Below, piece after piece: positions 25,162 through 33,767 of a DNA stretch of 64,000 bases. The notes beneath the pieces are model-generated. The model searched no databases and was not told the origin of the DNA. It was given only the letters and a program-made list of their open reading frames with translations. The position numbers and the translations under genes are program-made. This stretch comes from Marinithermofilum abyssi (lineage in GTDB: Bacteria > Bacillota > Bacilli > Thermoactinomycetales > DSM-45169): positions 16,711 to 80,710 of the forward strand of contig NZ_BMHQ01000011.1 in NCBI RefSeq assembly GCF_014641195.1, given 5' to 3'. Position 1 is the first letter of the stretch; the number at the start of each line of letters is the position of its first letter.

Positions 25162-26430
25162 CTAACGCAACAACGTGATATGAATCTTTTTCGTTTCATC
25201 TACGTTTAATTTTTGCCCATTTACTTTGATCTTCGTTTCTTCTGGACGCCCCATTTCGATCCAAATTTCATCTCCGTCTTTATAGGTATAGCTGAGAGAA
25301 TCTCCTTTTTGCAAGGTGGCTTCCTTCAGCGATGCCCCTACTTCCTGGGAACGAATGTCGAGCCAGCATTCGCCTTCCGCTTCGATCTCCAACTGAATCT
25401 CCTCGGCATTCGTCAATTCGTAATGGTCTGCGCCATTTTCATTCTGAGACATCGGTGTCAACTTTGGATCGCCTTTCTTCTCCTGGATCGAGGGAGGTTG
25501 ATCCCGCTTTTCCGGGCTGGCTTCGGTCTGTTTGTTGCCTGCGGAGTTTTCCTTGGGCGAATCACCGAAAGCGACTGTATACAAAAGCCACAGAGCCGCT
25601 GGAATGAGCAGCAATGCCCCCACAATCAAAAAACGCGTATACCAGATACCGATCGGACCGTCTTCTTCATCCGAGCTCTTGGATTTCGCGGTACGACTCA
25701 ACCGGTCCGTACGGGAGCCCGCCGGTAAATCTTCAGCCGACCGGCGGGTGCGCCGGCTCAACTGAACGCTCTCCTCCTCGCTCCCCCTCTCCCTTTCCGG
25801 TGCTTCAACCGGTGAGGGGAGACCGATCTCTTGAGGTGCGGGAAGATCCGGAGGCATCTTTACTCGGCGCCCGGTACTTCCGGCAGGAAATTGGTTCGTC
25901 TCCTCCAAGGAAGCAGCCGCTTCGTCACGTGGCGATTCTGTATCTACACCTTTATGACGTTTGCGGCTCCAGAAACCGCCTTTTTTCTTGCGTCCTGCAG
26001 AACGAGACAGCAAGGAAATCTCCCCGTCCTCCTCACGATCGAATGTCTGAGGTTTTTGGGGGAAGGTTTCTTCCACGGATGTTGACGAGGGAAGGGAATG
26101 GCGGGATCCCGTGTTTTCCAATGGCTCCCGGACCCGTCGCATCCGGGAAGTACGGCTGAGACCCATCGTTCCGGAAGAGCTCCCTTCAGCCTCGGCGTCT
26201 CGATACCGTTTCAGCAAGCTCCGTGCATCCAACCCGACACAATGAGCATAGGCGCGTAAGTAAGAACGAACATAGTAGGGGCTGGGCAAGCTGTCCAGTT
26301 GGCCCGACTCCAAAGCGACCAAATATTTTCGGGGAATCCGGGTTTCGTGTTCCAAAGCTTCCAGCGTATACCCGGCAGCCTCCCTGGCGCGTTTCAGCTG
26401 GCTGCCAATCTCAGCCGACAACCGCCCCAC
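25162..26430 (-). CDS. RodZ-like membrane HTH protein (copy 2, long linker)
   Basis: A 422-residue paralog. The HTH domain is at residues 5-75 (LKRAREAAGYTLEALEHETR, PSPYYVRSYLRAYAHCVGLD); a long Ser/Arg/Glu-rich linker follows to about 262; a transmembrane helix (FLIVGALLLIPAALWLLYTV) and a DUF4115-like outer domain ending in KKIHITLLR complete it. The linker is more than twice that of copy 1. The start at 26430 is near GCAGGAGGTGG. It follows copy 3 with an 18-base gap and ends in a terminator. Confidence 0.85.
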   Translation of the reverse strand: MGRLSAEIGSQLKRAREAAGYTLEALEHETRIPRKYLVALESGQLDSLPSPYYVRSYLRAYAHCVGLDARSLLKRYRDAEAEGSSSGTMGLSRTSRMRRVREPLENTGSRHSLPSSTSVEETFPQKPQTFDREEDGEISLLSRSAGRKKKGGFWSRKRHKGVDTESPRDEAAASLEETNQFPAGSTGRRVKMPPDLPAPQEIGLPSPVEAPERERGSEEESVQLSRRTRRSAEDLPAGSRTDRLSRTAKSKSSDEEDGPIGIWYTRFLIVGALLLIPAALWLLYTVAFGDSPKENSAGNKQTEASPEKRDQPPSIQEKKGDPKLTPMSQNENGADHYELTNAEEIQLEIEAEGECWLDIRSQEVGASLKEATLQKGDSLSYTYKDGDEIWIEMGRPEETKIKVNGQKLNVDETKKIHITLLR

Positions 26431-26448
26431 CTCCTGCAGTTAAATACA

Positions 26449-27636
26449 TTATTTTTTCTTGATACGGTAGCTCTTGGCGACATCTTGAGCTGTTGTGTCA
26501 ATTTCTTGCCCGCTGACTTTAATCTCCACGTTGGAAGGTTTGGACAATCGGAACCAGATCAGGTCTTTTCCTTCGATCTGTTTCTTTTCACCGATTTCCA
26601 GGGTGAATCGTTCTTCTTCCTGATTCACTCCATATCCGTATTGCAGCTGGCATTCGCCTTTCACCGCTTTGATTTCCACATTCAGATCCTCAGCTCCCTT
26701 GAGCTCGTACAAGTCCCCTTCCAAATCTTCGCCTGTCTCCACTTTGGTCAGCGTAGTGGTTTGAGGAACCTTGGCGTTGGCTACGCTATCCCCGTCATCC
26801 TGACTGGCCATGTTCACTTGATCTTGTTTATCGGAGGCTTGTTCGGCTGAGTTGGAACCACCCATGAGCATGTAGTATCCACCGATCGGCACCAACAGCA
26901 ACGCACCGATGGCCGCTACACCGACGATCCATCTGCGGGTTGCCGCTTTCTTGGCTTTTCATGCCGTCTCTTCCACCCCCCGTTTGGCTTCAAGAGCTAC
27001 CCGTCGGGGTGTAAAAGAGGAAGTTTGCGACAAGGCGTCCATCTGTTGCGTGCTTTGTGAAACCCCGCGGTGGGCGGGTGAAGCTGCCGGTAAGGAACGC
27101 TGGGTCGTTTGCGGTACGTTCCCTTTTCCTTGCTGTCCGGAAGAAGGGAGCTGAGGTTGTTTCACCGTGCGGAAACGACCCGTCGCCTGCTGGTTTAAAG
27201 CACCTGTCTTCAACCGCTGCGTATGCTGGAAAGCTTGTCCTCGAGAAGGCTGGCGGTTGGGTTGGGGAGGCGCCATCCGCTGAGAACGGGTGGAGTATGT
27301 TCTGCCCAGACGCGGCTCCGTACGGAAGCGTTGGGTGTTGGCAGAAGGCCTCTCCCGGCGCTCCATGGTGTTTTGTGCGGGTTCCCGCTTGACCGGCTTT
27401 CCTCCACCGATCAACAGATCGTATCGTTCCAACAAGGGCTGAGCATCTACGCCAAGACTGTGCGCATATGTACGCAAAAATGCCCGGGCATAAAACGGAC
27501 TGGGCAGCGAATCAAACTGATCTGATTCCATCGCCCGCAAATACTGAATATGAATTTTGGTTGTCTGCTGCACTTCTTCAAGGGAAATTCCCAGCGATTC
27601 CCTTGTTTCTTTTAATTGCAAGCCAATCCCTGACAA
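26449..27636 (-). pseudogene. RodZ-like membrane HTH gene interrupted by one in-frame TGA (copy 3)
   Basis: The N-terminal part (start TTG 27636 after AGGAGG; stop TGA 26959-26961) encodes an HTH domain (LKETRESLGISLEEVQQTTK, PSPFYARAFLRTYAHSLGVD) and a Gln/Arg/Ser-rich linker. Directly after the TGA the same frame continues KAKKAATRRWIVGVAAIG, a transmembrane helix (ALLLVPIGGYYMLMGG) and an outer domain to KKK and stop at 26449. Without the TGA this would be a 395-residue protein like copy 2. No ribosome site is seen for the second part. It may be a fresh pseudogene, a sequence error, or a readthrough product; the first part alone would be a soluble HTH protein. Confidence 0.75.
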
Positions 27637-27659
27637 GGGGTACACCTCCTATCCGCCGT

Positions 27660-28436
27660 TCAACGAAACTCAAATCCAGTTAAATCGCTGTTGGCCAAAA
27701 CATCGTAAGTGATGATTTCATCTGGGTCGTTTCGCAGTTCGATTATGTAATCAAAGTCGTCCATGGTGGTTTCCGTTTCACGAACAAAGATATCCGGATG
27801 TTCGATCACCTTCGTTGCATTCATTCTCATAATTTCCTGAACCAACATGTGGTGTCGTTCCGTAGACCTTAAGGTGGAGACGATTCCGTCGATGATAAAG
27901 ACGTTGTTGGGAGTCATTTCATCCACGGCCAACTGTTTTCGCACCGTTTGGCGCAAGAGTGTCGAGGAAACAAAAGTCCAGCGCTTATTGGCACAGACAC
28001 TGGAAGCAACGATGGACTCCGTCTTTCCAACGCGGGGCATGCCTCTCACCCCGATCACTTGATGACCTTCCTTTTGGAACAACTCCGCCATAAAGTCCAC
28101 CAACAACCCCAATTCATCCCGCGTAAAACGATAGGTTCGCTTGTCCTCGAGGCACCGGTCCAGATAACGACCGTGTCGTACAGCTAAACGGTCCATCAGG
28201 GTCGGGGGGCGAATGGCCGTGATCGTGATGTTGTCTACACGGTTGAGAATTTGTTTTAAGGCATGAATCTTTTCACGGTCGTCCGTGCGCAGAAGCATCC
28301 CCCGCCGTTTATGTTCGACCCCGTTGATTGTAATAATATTGATGGAAAGCATGCCCAACAGCGAGGCAATGTCACCCAGCAAACCTGGACGGTTTTTGTG
28401 AATCTGGTATTCCAGGTACCATTCATGCCCGTCCAC
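27660..28436 (-). CDS. ymfK: YmfK-like protein (DUF3388): ACT domain plus P-loop-like domain
   Basis: A 258-residue protein conserved in Bacillales between ymfJ and ymfM. It begins DGHEWYLEYQIHKNRPGLLG, an ACT-like fold (LGDIASLLGMLSINIITING), and continues with IGVRGMPRVGKTESIVAS, a Walker A-like GxxxxGKT near residue 130. The function is unknown to me. The chosen start is GTG 28436, five bases after GGGGAGGGG, because it agrees with the Bacillus protein; the frame extends to 28469. Confidence 0.85.
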   Translation of the reverse strand: MDGHEWYLEYQIHKNRPGLLGDIASLLGMLSINIITINGVEHKRRGMLLRTDDREKIHALKQILNRVDNITITAIRPPTLMDRLAVRHGRYLDRCLEDKRTYRFTRDELGLLVDFMAELFQKEGHQVIGVRGMPRVGKTESIVASSVCANKRWTFVSSTLLRQTVRKQLAVDEMTPNNVFIIDGIVSTLRSTERHHMLVQEIMRMNATKVIEHPDIFVRETETTMDDFDYIIELRNDPDEIITYDVLANSDLTGFEFR

Positions 28437-28502
28437 TCGCACCCCTCCCCTCGTTATCGCACAATTCACCAGAATTGAAAGACCAGAGCAAATTTGATTA
28501 AT

Positions 28503-28511
28503 AGTATATCA
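28503..28511 (-). promoter_or_regulatory. Extended -10 promoter for ymfK
   Basis: Minus strand TGATATACT, with a TGn extension before a five-of-six -10; no convincing -35. It lies 67 bases upstream of the start. Confidence 0.5.
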
Positions 28512-28560
28512 TATGTTTCACAAGAAGATAAGCCTGTTCGACAAAATCATTCACCTTGTC

Positions 28561-28594
28561 AAAAAAAGAAAACGCCCTTCATTCGGGCGTTTTT
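28561..28594 (-). terminator. Intrinsic terminator after the DUF3243 gene
   Basis: Minus strand AAAACGCCC and GGGCGTTTT pair around GAATGAA, followed by C and seven T. Confidence 0.93.
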
Positions 28595-28628
28595 CCCACC
28601 TTTGTGTCGGTTTCTGTCGATACAGAAA

Positions 28629-28883
28629 TCACTGTTTGTTTTCAGAGACCAGTTTGACCATCAAATTGGCCATCGTTTTCTGCTCTTGTTCGTCGGCAGC
28701 ATTCCACAACTCTTTCAGAACCCGCTCTTGTTCGTTCTTAGGTTCTACATCCTGGGCCAGATAATCTCCGATTTGATATGCCACCTCGGAGATCGTGTCT
28801 TGATTCATCCCCATCTTTTGCGCTTGTTGGACACGCTCACTTAAGAAGTTTTTCCAATCCTGAAAGTTGTCTAAAACGGACAT
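28629..28883 (-). CDS. ymfJ: DUF3243 protein (YmfJ)
   Basis: An 84-residue protein of the DUF3243 family, usual length. The pattern LDNFQDWKNFLSERVQQAQKM, shortened here as LDNFQDWKNFLSERV, and VAYQIGDYLAQDVEP is typical. A small helical cytosolic protein of unknown role; position next to ymfI as in Bacillus. ATG 28883 follows AGGAGG. Confidence 0.9.
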   Translation of the reverse strand: MSVLDNFQDWKNFLSERVQQAQKMGMNQDTISEVAYQIGDYLAQDVEPKNEQERVLKELWNAADEQEQKTMANLMVKLVSENKQ

Positions 28884-28987
28884 GTGAAGTCCTCCTTTTG
28901 CCTTAACAGGTTTTCTCTATGGGTAATATGAATCAAACACCTTCGGCTTATGCAGATACCGGAGAAAAAAGAGAGGCGAGAGGGCGC

Positions 28988-29740
28988 TCACGGGTACCAC
29001 CCGCCATTGATATGCATCACTTGTCCCGTCACATAGCCTGCATCCGGGTGACACAGATAAACCACCATTTTGGCCACTTCTTCCGGCTTTCCCAACCGCC
29101 CTGCTGGAATCACCGTGGCCAGGGATTCCAGCTCTTCCTCACTTAACTGAGCCCGGAGCATATCCGTGTCAATCGCGCCCGGAGATACGGTATTGACCGT
29201 GATTCCGGAAGGAGCCAGCTCTTTGGCCAGCGCCCGGGCCAAGGCGTTGATCGCACCTTTCGCGGCAGAGTACACCACTTCACCGGCACCGCCCGCTTCT
29301 CCCCAAATCGAGGAAAGCAATATGATTCGCCCGTGTTTGCGAGAGATCATATCCGGTATGGTATGTCGGATCAAGTGATAAGCCCCTCTGACATGGACAT
29401 CCATCACCCGGTCATACTCTTGGGGAGTCACATCCTGAAACAACAGGCTGTCACCCGTAATACCGGCACTGTGCACCAAGATGTCCGGGGACCCCAGTGT
29501 ATTTTGCACCTCCAACAACGCCTGCTCCACATCTGTCTCCTCCGCCACATTCATCGGATAGGCATGGGATCGTACTCCCTTTTGCCGACACTTCTCCACT
29601 ACGTGACGTGCCTGGCCTTCCGACTGGTAATAACCCACTGCCACATCCGCCCCTTCACGCGCGAGTGCCACAGCCACAGCTGCCCCAATCCCCCGGCTGG
29701 CTCCGGAAACGAAAGCGACTTGATTCTTTAGCGGCTTCAG
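28988..29740 (-). CDS. ymfI: Short-chain dehydrogenase/reductase (YmfI, FabG-like)
   Basis: A 250-residue NAD(P)-dependent SDR. GASRGIGAAVAVAL is the dinucleotide motif, HSAGITGD the NAG-like motif, ILLSSIWGEAG the catalytic Ser, and VYSAAKGA the YxxxK. The end MHINGGWYP is typical. Substrate not known; 3-oxoacyl-ACP is one possibility. The only start placed well behind the ribosome site GGGAGGGG is CTG 29740; the in-frame ATG at 29797 lies upstream of a terminator-like hairpin and is unlikely. Neighbours ymfH and ymfJ are as in Bacillus. Confidence 0.87.
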   Translation of the reverse strand: MKPLKNQVAFVSGASRGIGAAVAVALAREGADVAVGYYQSEGQARHVVEKCRQKGVRSHAYPMNVAEETDVEQALLEVQNTLGSPDILVHSAGITGDSLLFQDVTPQEYDRVMDVHVRGAYHLIRHTIPDMISRKHGRIILLSSIWGEAGGAGEVVYSAAKGAINALARALAKELAPSGITVNTVSPGAIDTDMLRAQLSEEELESLATVIPAGRLGKPEEVAKMVVYLCHPDAGYVTGQVMHINGGWYP

Positions 29741-29754
29741 TTTTCTCCCCTCCC

Positions 29755-29781
29755 GAAAAAAGGCGTGCCCCGTAGGGCACG
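29755..29781 (-). terminator. Terminator-like hairpin at the edge of repeat element A
   Basis: Minus strand CGTGCCC and GGGCACG pair around TACG, followed by CC and six T. The same 20-base unit recurs at 30033-30052 without the T-run. Confidence 0.65.
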
Positions 29782-30052
29782 TAAGAGTTGATGACAAACC
29801 TGTCCAGTTAAGCAGAGAACGCCCTTCTACCCGTCGCTCCCTTTCCGACGTCAGATGTCATACTGTCCGCAAAAAACGATGACCGAGGCCCGAGCCAAAG
29901 GAAATGCTATATATGGCTCGTTTTCGCCTCGCTCCCACTTTTTTCCGCTAGGTACGCCGTTCAGAAGTCGCGACTTAGCAGAAGGGCTTCTTCCCGCCTC
30001 TATACAACTGCTGAGCCTGTATCAGCAACATCGGCGTGCCCCGTAGGGCACG
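29762..30052. repeat. Dispersed intergenic repeat, copy A
   Basis: Flanked at both ends by the identical, self-complementary 20-base unit GGCGTGCCCCGTAGGGCACG (29762-29781 and 30033-30052). Inside, on the plus strand, are GATGACAAACCT (29790-29801), CCCGTCGCTCCCTTTCCG (29830-29847) and CGATGACCGAGGC (29877-29889), which is followed by nested arms (GAGGC...GCCTC around CGAGCC...GGCTCG). The first three motifs recur in copies B and C. Confidence 0.7.
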
Positions 30053-30062
30053 CTCGTGTGGA

Positions 30063-31343
30063 TTAGTGGGGCCGAACGATGGAGACGGCAAAGCAGTCCC
30101 AGTCGATGTGTTCCTGCAAGCGGGCATTCACATCTTCCGGTGTCAGCTCCTCCAAGAGTGGTACGATGCGGAACAGGTCCGTTTCGTTAAACCGATAGCG
30201 CGTAAACTGGTTGGCAATCCACTCCGGTGAATTCAAAAGGCGGAGATTATTGCCCAATTTCTTCTTCCGGATTCGCTCGACGACATTCTCTCGAATCCCT
30301 GTCTGTCTCACCTTGGGCAATTCCGTTTCGATGCGTTTTACCAGCGTATCGGGGTCGGGTGTATCCCCCCCGGCCATGGAGAAGCCGTAACCATGTTCGA
30401 GCGAATAGTCGTAACTGAAGTTGTCGTCGATCAACCCGTCATCATAAAGGGATTGATACAGATCCGATCCCGGACCAAACAACGCTTCCAGCATCACTTC
30501 CGTCGCCAGCTCCTGCCGTACCAGATCATCTCCCGACAAGCCGATTGTTTTTTCCTTAAAGCCGAACAAGCACTTAGAGATTCCTACACTTAACTGCACT
30601 TCTTTCCTTTTCTCGGCAACCTTCTTCGGTTCATCTGGGTAGAAGCGGCGGATCTCTTCTTGTTTTCCGTATTCTTTGGCTGCCTGGTTTTGCCGGACCA
30701 GTTCCATGATCTTATCGGGATCGATCGGCCCCACCACGAACAGCAGCATGTTGCTGGGATGGTAGAAGGTTTCATAACAGGTGTAAAGCAGCTCCTTGTT
30801 GATCTTAGCGATCGACTCCACCGTTCCTGCGATGTCTATTTTCACAGGGTGGTTTTGAAACATCGCTTGAATCAGACCAAAATAGGAACGCCAATCCGGA
30901 TTGTCATCGTACATGCGAATCTCTTGCCCGATAATCCCTTTTTCTTTCTCCACATTTTGATCTGTGAAATAGGGGCGCTGTACGAAATCGATCAGTGTGG
31001 TTAAGTTTTTTTCTACCTGTTCCGTACAGGAAAACAAGTATGCTGTCCGATCAAAGCTGGTAAAAGCGTTGGCGGACGCTCCTTGGTTGGAAAACTCGGC
31101 AAACACATCTCCGTCCTCTTCTTCGAACATTTTGTGCTCCAAGAAGTGAGCGATACCGTCCGGAACCTTCAGCTCCTCTTTGCCCGGCGGTTGAAAATGA
31201 TTGTCGATGGAGCCGTACCGGGTGGTAAAGGTGGCATACGTTTTGAAAAAGCCAGGCTTTGGCAAGAGGTATACTTCCATGCCGTTCGGCAGGGTTTCGT
31301 GATAGAGGGTTTCTTTCAACTGTTTATGCTCGATCCGTTCCAT
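30063..31343 (-). CDS. ymfH: M16-family zinc peptidase (YmfH), catalytic member of the pair
   Basis: A 426-residue pitrilysin-family protein. The inverted zinc motif HFLEHKMFEEE (HxxEH) is present near residue 68, and the third ligand is likely in EKEKGIIGQEIRMYDD. It pairs with YmfF, which lacks the motif, to form a peptidase; the substrate is unknown. It is cytosolic, without a signal peptide. Its ATG lies within the last 20 bases of ymfF, so translation is coupled. Confidence 0.9.
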   Translation of the reverse strand: MERIEHKQLKETLYHETLPNGMEVYLLPKPGFFKTYATFTTRYGSIDNHFQPPGKEELKVPDGIAHFLEHKMFEEEDGDVFAEFSNQGASANAFTSFDRTAYLFSCTEQVEKNLTTLIDFVQRPYFTDQNVEKEKGIIGQEIRMYDDNPDWRSYFGLIQAMFQNHPVKIDIAGTVESIAKINKELLYTCYETFYHPSNMLLFVVGPIDPDKIMELVRQNQAAKEYGKQEEIRRFYPDEPKKVAEKRKEVQLSVGISKCLFGFKEKTIGLSGDDLVRQELATEVMLEALFGPGSDLYQSLYDDGLIDDNFSYDYSLEHGYGFSMAGGDTPDPDTLVKRIETELPKVRQTGIRENVVERIRKKKLGNNLRLLNSPEWIANQFTRYRFNETDLFRIVPLLEELTPEDVNARLQEHIDWDCFAVSIVRPH

Positions 31344-32628
31344 CGGCAGCTCCCTCCTTTTTATCCCGAAGGAAATAAATGGTATCCAGCTGCACCTTTT
31401 CAGCTACTTTGCGGATCTCGTCTTTGCTTACTTGCTGGATTTGACGGATCATGTCATCCAACGGCCGGTCTTTTCCGCTCAACACACCGTGATAGTGAGC
31501 ATCGATCAGGTCAAAAGGCCGATCCTGGCGCTCTCTCAATTGGTTGATCAACATCGCGCGGGTCTGTGCCAATTCCTTATCGGAAAATTGTCCTTGCTGC
31601 ATCAGATCAAATTGCTCCTTAATGATGTCGACCGCCTTTTGATAGTTGCCGATTTCGATGCCGGATTGCACAGTGAGAATCCCTTTGTGACTTTCCAGAC
31701 GGGAGGCTGCATAATAAGCCAGGCTGGCTTTTTCCCGCACATTGATGAACAGTTTGGAGTGGGGGAAGCCGCCGAGAATTCCGTTGTATACCATCAGCGG
31801 AATATAATCGTCGTCCGCGATCGATGTTTGCGTGCGGCAACCCATGTTCAGTTTGCCCTGGTTCACATTCATCCGATCGACGACTTCTTTGACTTTCTGC
31901 ACCGGATGCTGGACGTTAGACACCTGCACATCCTGCCGTTTCCCTTCCGATACAGGAAAATGTTTCTCCACCAACCGCACCACTTCATCCACCGACAGCT
32001 TGCCGACAAAGTAAATATCCATCGGGCGGCCGGAGATCAATTCCTCGAAATATGTATACAGGTTGTCGGGTTGAATCCCCTCCAAGTCTTCCACGCGGCC
32101 GTGGTTAAACAAGCTGTAGGGTTCTCCCTCGCACATCTCCGCCACGCACCGTTGAGCCGCATACCGGATCTTATCATCCATCAGGCTCTCGATTTTTTGC
32201 TTCAGATTTTTCTTTTCCGCCTTCACATAGGATGCTTTAAAGGCACCGTTCTCCTCCGCGGGATGGTTGACCACCTCTCCGAGAAAAGCTACCCCTTCCT
32301 CCAGCAGGGAAGAAGTTTCTGTCAAATACTCCTCGTTGGCCAGCTCCATGCCGAATTGGATAATATGGCGTTCGCCCCGTTTATAGACATCGCCGAATAA
32401 GCTGGCACCATAGAGGTCTTCCAGTTTGCGTTTCAATTCCAACGTGGAAGGAATGGACCGGGTCCCCCGTTGGAGTACACTGGGCAAAAGCGCCGTACGC
32501 GTTACATTTTCCGGAGTCAGCGATTGCTGAACCATGATGGATAGGGCGTTGGTCTTAAATTTGTCCGTCGAACAGACATGAACCCGAAGGTTGCCTACCG
32601 GAACTGTTTCAAACCTTAGATAGTTCAC
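31324..32628 (-). CDS. ymfF: M16-family protein without zinc motif (YmfF), partner of YmfH
   Basis: A 434-residue pitrilysin-fold protein. In the place of HxxEH it reads LLPSVLQRGTRSIPSTLELK, so it cannot bind the catalytic zinc. The C-terminal M16 domain is intact (NMGCRTQTSIADDDYIPLMV). Such non-catalytic partners are known for this gene pair in Bacillus. The start is GTG 32628, five bases after GAAGGAGAGG; the frame extends to 32649 without a better start. Promoter at 32661-32689. Confidence 0.88.
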   Translation of the reverse strand: MNYLRFETVPVGNLRVHVCSTDKFKTNALSIMVQQSLTPENVTRTALLPSVLQRGTRSIPSTLELKRKLEDLYGASLFGDVYKRGERHIIQFGMELANEEYLTETSSLLEEGVAFLGEVVNHPAEENGAFKASYVKAEKKNLKQKIESLMDDKIRYAAQRCVAEMCEGEPYSLFNHGRVEDLEGIQPDNLYTYFEELISGRPMDIYFVGKLSVDEVVRLVEKHFPVSEGKRQDVQVSNVQHPVQKVKEVVDRMNVNQGKLNMGCRTQTSIADDDYIPLMVYNGILGGFPHSKLFINVREKASLAYYAASRLESHKGILTVQSGIEIGNYQKAVDIIKEQFDLMQQGQFSDKELAQTRAMLINQLRERQDRPFDLIDAHYHGVLSGKDRPLDDMIRQIQQVSKDEIRKVAEKVQLDTIYFLRDKKEGAADGTDRA

Positions 32629-32660
32629 ACAGACACCTCTCCTTCTCACAATTCCTCACC

Positions 32661-32689
32661 ATTATAGTGTAACAGTTCTGTCCCTTGAA
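32661..32689 (-). promoter_or_regulatory. SigA promoter for ymfF-ymfH
   Basis: Minus strand TATAAT at 32661-32666 with a weak -35 (TTCAAG) 17 bases upstream; 32 bases from the ymfF start. Confidence 0.6.
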
Positions 32690-32800
32690 AGAGAGAGGGA
32701 CGGTCAAAATTCTCAGATCTAGTATTCCACAGAAGGCATGTGATATATCCTATTTGCCCTGATGGAAAAAGAGAAACGATTTCTTGGCATCGTCATCCTT

Positions 32801-32834
32801 AGAAAAATAGACGCCCGCGAATGGGGCGCCTTTT
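32801..32834 (-). terminator. Terminator after the nucleoside transporter operon
   Basis: Minus strand GGCGCCC and GGGCGTC pair around CATTCGC, followed by TATTTTT. It starts directly behind the stop at 32835. Confidence 0.85.
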
Positions 32835-33767
32835 CTATCGGCTGTCCGTTTCATATACTTTGCCGATCGCAGCCGGCGCTTCCGCCCGCCCGACAAAACC
32901 TGCCAAAGCCAGAATCGTTAAGACATAGGGAAGCATATTCAGCACTTCACTGGAAACATATTGCGTCAATCCGAAGAATTGACCCATTAAGGCCAGGGCG
33001 ACGGCAAATCCAAAGAACGATGCCGCTCCCAAGGCACCGAAAGGATGCCATTTGCCGAAAATAAGCGCCGCTAGAGCGATAAACCCTTGTCCGGCCACCG
33101 TATTCTGGTTAAATTCACTCCCGATGGCAATCGAAAGTCCGGCACCGCCCAGAGCTGCCAAAGCCCCGCTGATCAACACCGCCGTATAGCGCATGCGAAC
33201 AACGTTTACCCCCATGGTTTCCGCTGCCCTGGGATGTTCCCCCACCGCCCGCAAGCGCATGCCGAAAGGGGTGCGGTACAACACGATATAGGACAAAATC
33301 GACACCACCAAAGCGATATAGGTTGTGGGGAACGCATTGAACAGCGAAGGACCGATCACAGGAATTTGATCCAAACCCGGAATCGGCATCCGCTTTAACG
33401 TTTCCTGAACAGTCGGCGTCTGTCCCGAATCATAGAGATGTTTCACCAAGTAGACGGACGTACCCAGAGCAAGAAAGTTGATGGCGACACCGCTCACCAC
33501 TTGGTCGGCTTTGAAACGGATGGAAGCTGCCGCATGGGGCCAGGCAAACGCCACTCCGGACAACATCGCCGCCGCCAGTCCCAACCACGGGTTGCCCGTA
33601 GCTAACGTGGCCACCGCTGCAGTAAATGCCCCAATGGTCATCAGGCCTTCCAACGCGATGTTGACCACACCGGAACGCTCGGAGAATAATCCCCCCATCG
33701 CAGCCAGAACCAGCGGAGTGGAATACAGCACCGTTGTCTGAAGGATATTGGCCATCACATCAAGCAT
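32835..33767 (-). CDS. Nucleoside ABC transporter permease 2 (YufQ/NupQ-like)
   Basis: A 310-residue polytopic membrane protein of the branched-chain amino acid/nucleoside permease family, with about nine helices. SERSGVVNIALEGLMTIGAF is the family's conserved cytoplasmic segment (shown in part as GVVNIALEGLM), and MRLRAVGEHPRAAETMGVNV is the coupling region. It is the last gene of the four-gene importer and overlaps the preceding permease by 8 bases. Confidence 0.93.
   Translation of the reverse strand: MLDVMANILQTTVLYSTPLVLAAMGGLFSERSGVVNIALEGLMTIGAFTAAVATLATGNPWLGLAAAMLSGVAFAWPHAAASIRFKADQVVSGVAINFLALGTSVYLVKHLYDSGQTPTVQETLKRMPIPGLDQIPVIGPSLFNAFPTTYIALVVSILSYIVLYRTPFGMRLRAVGEHPRAAETMGVNVVRMRYTAVLISGALAALGGAGLSIAIGSEFNQNTVAGQGFIALAALIFGKWHPFGALGAASFFGFAVALALMGQFFGLTQYVSSEVLNMLPYVLTILALAGFVGRAEAPAAIGKVYETDSR

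Larger units (their letters stand above)
29741..30062. other. Intergenic region with repeat element A
   Basis: A 322-base stretch between ymfH and ymfI that is filled by repeat element A (29755-30052). No gene is seen. The element's left hairpin with T-run (29755-29781) may end transcripts from ymfFH. Confidence 0.7.

Noticed and set aside
29755-30052. Lysine riboswitch or other known riboswitch in repeat element A
   Set aside because: GGGAGCGACGGGTAG on the minus strand resembles part of the L-box at first sight, but the 5' L-box core AGAGGTGCGA and the closing helix are missing, and the downstream genes have no common pathway.
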